Shown one piece after another: positions 59,888 to 64,000 of a stretch of 64,000 nucleotides of DNA. Each line of letters begins with the position of its first letter. Position 1 is the first letter of the stretch. This DNA is from Chytriomyces cf. hyalinus JEL632 (Eukaryota > Chytridiomycota > Chytridiomycetes > Chytridiales > Chytriomycetaceae), in assembly GCA_025435555.1 (NCBI GenBank), contig JAIWWG010000001.1, positions 496,001-560,000 on the forward strand, written 5' to 3'. Below the pieces are notes generated by a model that made no database searches, was not told where the DNA came from, and was given only the letters and a program-made list of their open reading frames with translations. The translations under genes were made by a program, and so were the position numbers.

Positions 59888-61184
59888 GCGCGTATTCTTG
59901 CTCAATTCTTCAAGGTGGAGATCCAGGAACGGAAGAAAAAAAATTTTGTTCTGCTTCTTGGATTGTTTCTTCGAATTGAGTCCCTGAACCGGAAAAATCG
60001 TCAATAAAATGCCCCATACCACTGAAAGAGCGGAGCTGCTCGTACCTGAGGGAAGAAATGGACATAAGGACATTGCGGCGACTAGCAAGACAGGCTCACG
60101 GCAATGACGATGAAGATGAAGATGCACTGGATGACCGCATGCAGCAGATCCGTGGCGCGTTAGAGAACACCAGGTACCTTCAAGTGCCCCAAGTGCTACT
60201 AGAACTTACTCTCAACCATGACTGATGCGAACTTCAAGCTAAGCTACCGGCTCTCGAAGAAATGAAAAGACTTTTATCCAATTTGCCGTGATCGAATTAT
60301 ATCGCTGAGGCCATTTTCAAAGTGCGTACAGACTAATCTATTCTTACCTTGTTAAGTTTGATGCAGAATTCAAGTAGCAAAGGCGGAAGGAGTGATGGCA
60401 ATGGATAGATGAACTAGAGCGCCGTGGTAGTTTAGGAAAGGTACTGGAGAAGATGGGACGAGGCAAACTACTCTGACAAGTTTGTTGCAACTTGATATTT
60501 TTGATTGAAAAGGAATAAAGTGACAGGTGAGCATTGGAGCTTGTATTGCTGCTATAAAACCAAGCTAACGTGCATACAAATGAAGCCAAGAATGGTTGGA
60601 TGTTCGTTGGTTGGCAGTGCCAGTAGCGCATGACTGAATAGGTCACTGACTCAAATGTGTGTATTAAGCACGGTGGGCTTCTGCTAGATACCAGAAAGAT
60701 GGTTATCGCCGTGTTTTCGGCGAAAATTGCTGAAAATAAAGAGGAACTGCTGAGAGGATGCCTGGACACTAAGGTCCCGAATAGTTGACTGCTGGATCGA
60801 CTGGTCACAGTGAAAGATGGCAGAAAATTCGCCAGGAGCAGGTGAGATTCTCTGCTAGAATGCAATCAAATTATGTGGTAGCCCCTTCAAGTAATGAACG
60901 GGAGGCCATTTGTGTGCTGTTCAAGGCGTTGCCTCACATCAATCACGCAGCAATGTGTAGTTGAGTTTTGACAATGGAAGCATTGCCCCGAGAATACCTG
61001 CGGAACTGAAGTCTCTGCCGCATTTCAAACTACCGCATAGCAAAAAAAGAAAAGTCATGATTTCCACCGCCTGATGCGCTCGTCAGCAGAAAATGCAATG
61101 ACAACAGCAGAGGAGACCGGGTCCAAGCGGAAGAAGTCTGGCGGCAAGCTTCTTTTTGTTCCACTTGAATAAATCAGTTGAAAA
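59888..61184. other. Region without a confident gene
   Basis: A possible short exon at 60058-60173 (MDIRTLRRLARQAHG, an acidic run, DDRMQQIRGALENT) ends at a GTACCT donor. About 70 bp later a frame LPALEEMKRLLSNLP ends in a stop, but the phases do not match. From 60300 to 61150 the sequence is dense in stops on the plus strand. A minus-strand frame (60865-60344, 173 codons, Ser-rich) is present but has no recognisable features. Overall it reads as decayed or non-coding. Confidence 0.35.
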
Positions 61185-64000
61185 ATGTCCCATGAATCCC
61201 TGGCGCGGCGTCGAACAACGAGCTTCACAACGCTTGAAAGCGACCCTTTCGACGACGGAGACATCAGCGGCGGAATTACGGCACACACGCGGGCGGGGAA
61301 CAGTCTACAGCAGATAGTCGCATTCGCAGTTCGTGAGAGAAACTATTTGCGCGTGCAGAATGCAAAGCTGTGGACAGTGATTGAGAGACAGAAAACACTG
61401 ATTGAGAGCTTGAAGACTGATGTTGGTGGTGGCGGCGGCAGTGTTGATGTGTCAGATAACGATGCTGGAGGTGGCGTTGCGCCGGACACTGGGGATGAGC
61501 TGACCCACTACATCAGACCCTCGGCGTCAGTTGCTGCAATGCCCCATCCATCGAGATCATCGTCCATCCTTGCTCCAGCCGAGTTTGACAAGTTGCGGAG
61601 GGGTGGCGGCGATACTCCCCCGCGTTCATCATCCCCCTCTGCAGACACGCATCAGAGCACACACTCTCCCTACAGTAGTCTGTCGCGCAGAACGATTCGG
61701 CATGTTCCTGCCACACTGGCATCCGCAACACATTCAGAAGTCGTCGAATCTACTCAGCATACCCCGAACGTTGCAAACATATCTTTAAGCCCCGGCGACG
61801 AATACCACGTCCGAATTGCGGGAAGTTCGTTTCAAGGGAGCGGCACAGATGGGACGCTATTCTTTTTCATGGTGCGAAAGGACAAATCTGGAGACGAATG
61901 GAAAATTGAGAAAAGATATTCGGATTTCTTGCATCTCGATACCAAGGTTTGTGCTTTCCACTTGAGCAGCATGGTATAGTTGATCATGGGCTGATATCTT
62001 GTCCATGTTCGATGTCTCCTCTTCGGTCTGTTTAGCTCAAATCAAAACTTACGCGACCTGTTGTGACGGCGATTGGGAAATTACCCGACAAGCAGCTATT
62101 TACCTCAGTGAATCCGCTGAAAAGTGACCAGCGGAAGGTGAATGATTCCTTTTCGTCGTTTTTCTTTGCGAAATCGATCTGATGCTTCGTTTTATTTTAT
62201 TTTGGCCACAGATTGGACTCGAAATGTACCTGCAACGCATAATGCACGCCGCTCCTGATTCCGGAGATTTACTGGATTTTCTTACAAACAGCGTCAGTTT
62301 TGCATCAGGTTCAATACCGAATCTGGCATCTGGCGGAAATGGTGGTAGCTCAGAAGCAGGAGATATTGATGGATTGCTTGGATCTTCCATTGATGTCAGC
62401 GTGCTGAAGGAAGGGTATCTGATGAAGCGCGGAAGTACATTTGGAGGCTGGAAGCCAAAGTACTTTAAATGCAAACCCTTCTTTTTGGACTTTGCAGATG
62501 CGGTAACGAAAACGCGTCTTTTCTTGAGTTCATGGCTCCCCCCAATAACCCATTTTTCCTGAATGCAACAGCCACAACGAGACATTCTTTCAACAATTTC
62601 TTTGAAGCATTGCCACGTCAGCCCGATTCGAAACACACCAAATGACGCCAAATCAGCCCACGGCTTCGTTCTTACTGAATTCTACAGAGAATTTTATCCT
62701 GTCCCGTTGGATGTAACCCCAGAGGATAAGAAGATCTCCCATCGCCACGTTCTCGCAGCGGATGATGATGCGGAACGCGACGAATGGGTCGCCGTCCTAT
62801 CGAAGCAAATCATTGATGCGCGCAATTTACAAGGAATTCCAGAAAAATCAATGAGCAGCCTTTTGCCAATGTCATCAGGGCCTGTGGACATTCATCGAGT
62901 GTTGACAGCCAGCAGTCCGCGCACGTCGAAATCACATTCAACTCTTGTGGGTAATCCAACTCCCATTGCAGTGAGTGGAGGATCTCTTAGTAATGGCGGT
63001 GGAAGTGGTACTTCAGGGTTGGGAATGAATTCTGGATCGCATCCTGGGTTGGGTGCGCACCACTTTGCAACCACAACTGTAGCCGCAGGCGCCGTGAAGA
63101 ACTCTGTGGATGACAATGCACGAGCGATGCAGCAAAACCCTCGCCCGCTGCCAAAACTGTTTGCGAGTGTGGCCGCTCCCTTGGGAAAAGAAAACTCGCA
63201 GATCTCGGTCGGTGGCAACAGTCTCATGATGGGTGGTTCAAATTCTGCAGTAAAAGGATTGATGAATATGAGGAACGCGTTCGCAAAAAAGAAGATTGGC
63301 AATGGTTTGTAAAAAGTGCTGCCAAGTTTGTAGGTTTTTTAAAGGGTGTTCTTTCTTCCCAGAAAATGCCCCGCGTGCATCAGATCCGAGTCGGATCATA
63401 TTTGGTGCGACGCTCGATCATGCAATTGCGGTGTCTCGCATTAGTGATGACTTGGAACTGCCAGCAATTATATATCGGTGTCTAGAATATCTCGACCATG
63501 TTAAAGGTACGTCTTCAACCAGTGGTTTGAAAACCTCCCTGATCATTGACTTCATCTGTTTTTCTCCTTTTTAGCATCTCAAGAAGAAGGAATTTATCGG
63601 CTGTCCGGGTCTACGAACGCAATTCAGCAGCTCAAAATGCTTTTTAATTCGGAAGGGGACGTTGACTTGGTCAATTTAACGACGGAAACGTTTGACGCGC
63701 ACACAGTGTCTGGATTGCTAAAATTATACCTCAGAGAGCTCCCTTCTCCAGTCCTAACTGCGCATCTGCAGAAAGAGTTCTTTGGAATTACTGGTGAGTT
63801 GAAAATTAAGCTCAAAGTGGTCCTTTCCTCATCACCGTCGCTTTTGCTTTTTTTTTTTGTTTCCTCTTGATAGACTTTGATGATCGCAACGACCGCGTTC
63901 TTGAACTATCTCGCTTAGTGTCCCTGCTGCCGAAATCAAACTATACGCTTCTCGAAGTCCTAATATCACACCTCGTCTCCATCGTTCAAGCGTCAGAAAC
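61185..64000 (+). CDS. BEM3: PX-PH-RhoGAP protein (Bem3-like), cut by window end
   Basis: A GTPase-activating protein for Cdc42/Rho in polarity. It starts MSHESLARRRTTSF (61185). A short coiled coil (VQNAKLWTVIERQKTLIESLK) and a Ser-rich stretch lead to the PX domain (EYHVRIAGSSF...WKIEKRYSDFLHLDTK, next exon LKSKLTRP...LPDKQLFTSVNP, QRKIGLEMYLQRI). The PH domain follows: VLKEGYLMKRGSTFGGWKPKYFK ... HRHVLAADDDAERDEWVAVL. The RhoGAP domain has FGATLDHAIAVS, PAIIYRCLEYLD, and the arginine finger in EEGIYRLSGSTNAIQQLK. It continues through LLKLYLRELPSPVL and is still open (LPKSNYTLLEVLISHLVSIV) at 64000. The PX-PH-GAP order is that of Bem3. Confidence 0.93.

Noticed and set aside
60344-60865. 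A 173-codon minus-strand Ser-rich frame
   Set aside because: No domain, no codon or composition signal, no splice partners, and the surrounding sequence looks decayed.

Overview
The window is nuclear DNA of an intron-rich fungus, most likely a chytrid or another zoosporic lineage. Three things point there. Nearly every gene is split by short GT-AG introns, about 40-100 nt and often with a branch-point-like TGCTAAC or CTGAC. The gene set is fungal/opisthokont: EPL1, eIF5, HRD1, CAF-1 p60, PWP1, PP1, debranching enzyme, Bem3-type RhoGAP, UPF0658. It also holds genes usually missing from Dikarya: an RJL small GTPase, an HCN/CNG-type channel, a tetra-cyclic-nucleotide-binding protein, and a Fanzor nuclease in a DNA transposon. 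Exon joins were worked out by hand from splice signals, reading frame and recalled family patterns. No alignment was run.

Layout, left to right. 0.5-4.0 kb: a minus-strand coiled-coil protein. 5.4-8.7 kb: EPL1 (NuA4) with long polyQ. 9-10.5 kb: eIF5 (minus). 10.9-12.6 kb: a signal-peptide, single-TM surface protein. 12.9-14.2 kb: an ArfGAP. 14.4 kb: tRNA-Ser. 14.6-16.9 kb: mitochondrial uL2 and an RJL GTPase, tightly packed, the latter head-to-head with HRD1 (17.0-19.1 kb). 19.3-23.4 kb: an F-box/LRR protein directly downstream of, and possibly fused to, a protein with four cyclic-nucleotide-binding domains. 24.4-26.8 kb: CAF-1 p60. 27-28.2 kb: a bHLH factor. 28.4-29.6 kb: an arrestin-like protein. 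30.2-36.3 kb: glycogen debranching enzyme in 16 exons. 36.4-39.3 kb: two tandem UPF0658-type membrane proteins. 39.7-40.2 kb: a three-exon TEN1 (CST complex) gene.

40.87-44.35 kb is a complete Tc1/mariner (IS630)-type transposon. It has perfect 11-bp inverted ends flanked by TA, a DD34E transposase, and a 758-residue Fanzor, the eukaryotic relative of TnpB and an RNA-guided nuclease. It sits about 100 bp upstream of the first exon of an HCN/CNG-like channel (to 48.8 kb) whose pore lacks the GYG filter. The rest holds an F-box/ankyrin protein, two small proteins with SPR1/Jupiter-like FG motifs, tRNA-Arg, PWP1, PP1, a TIR-like 'SHSWG' protein, tRNA-Thr, an HSP20, and a PX-PH-RhoGAP gene cut by the window end.

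The strongest leads are the Fanzor-mariner element, the four-CNB plus F-box/LRR pair, and the channel with a non-canonical selectivity filter. The last two suggest a cyclic-nucleotide theme in this stretch of genome.
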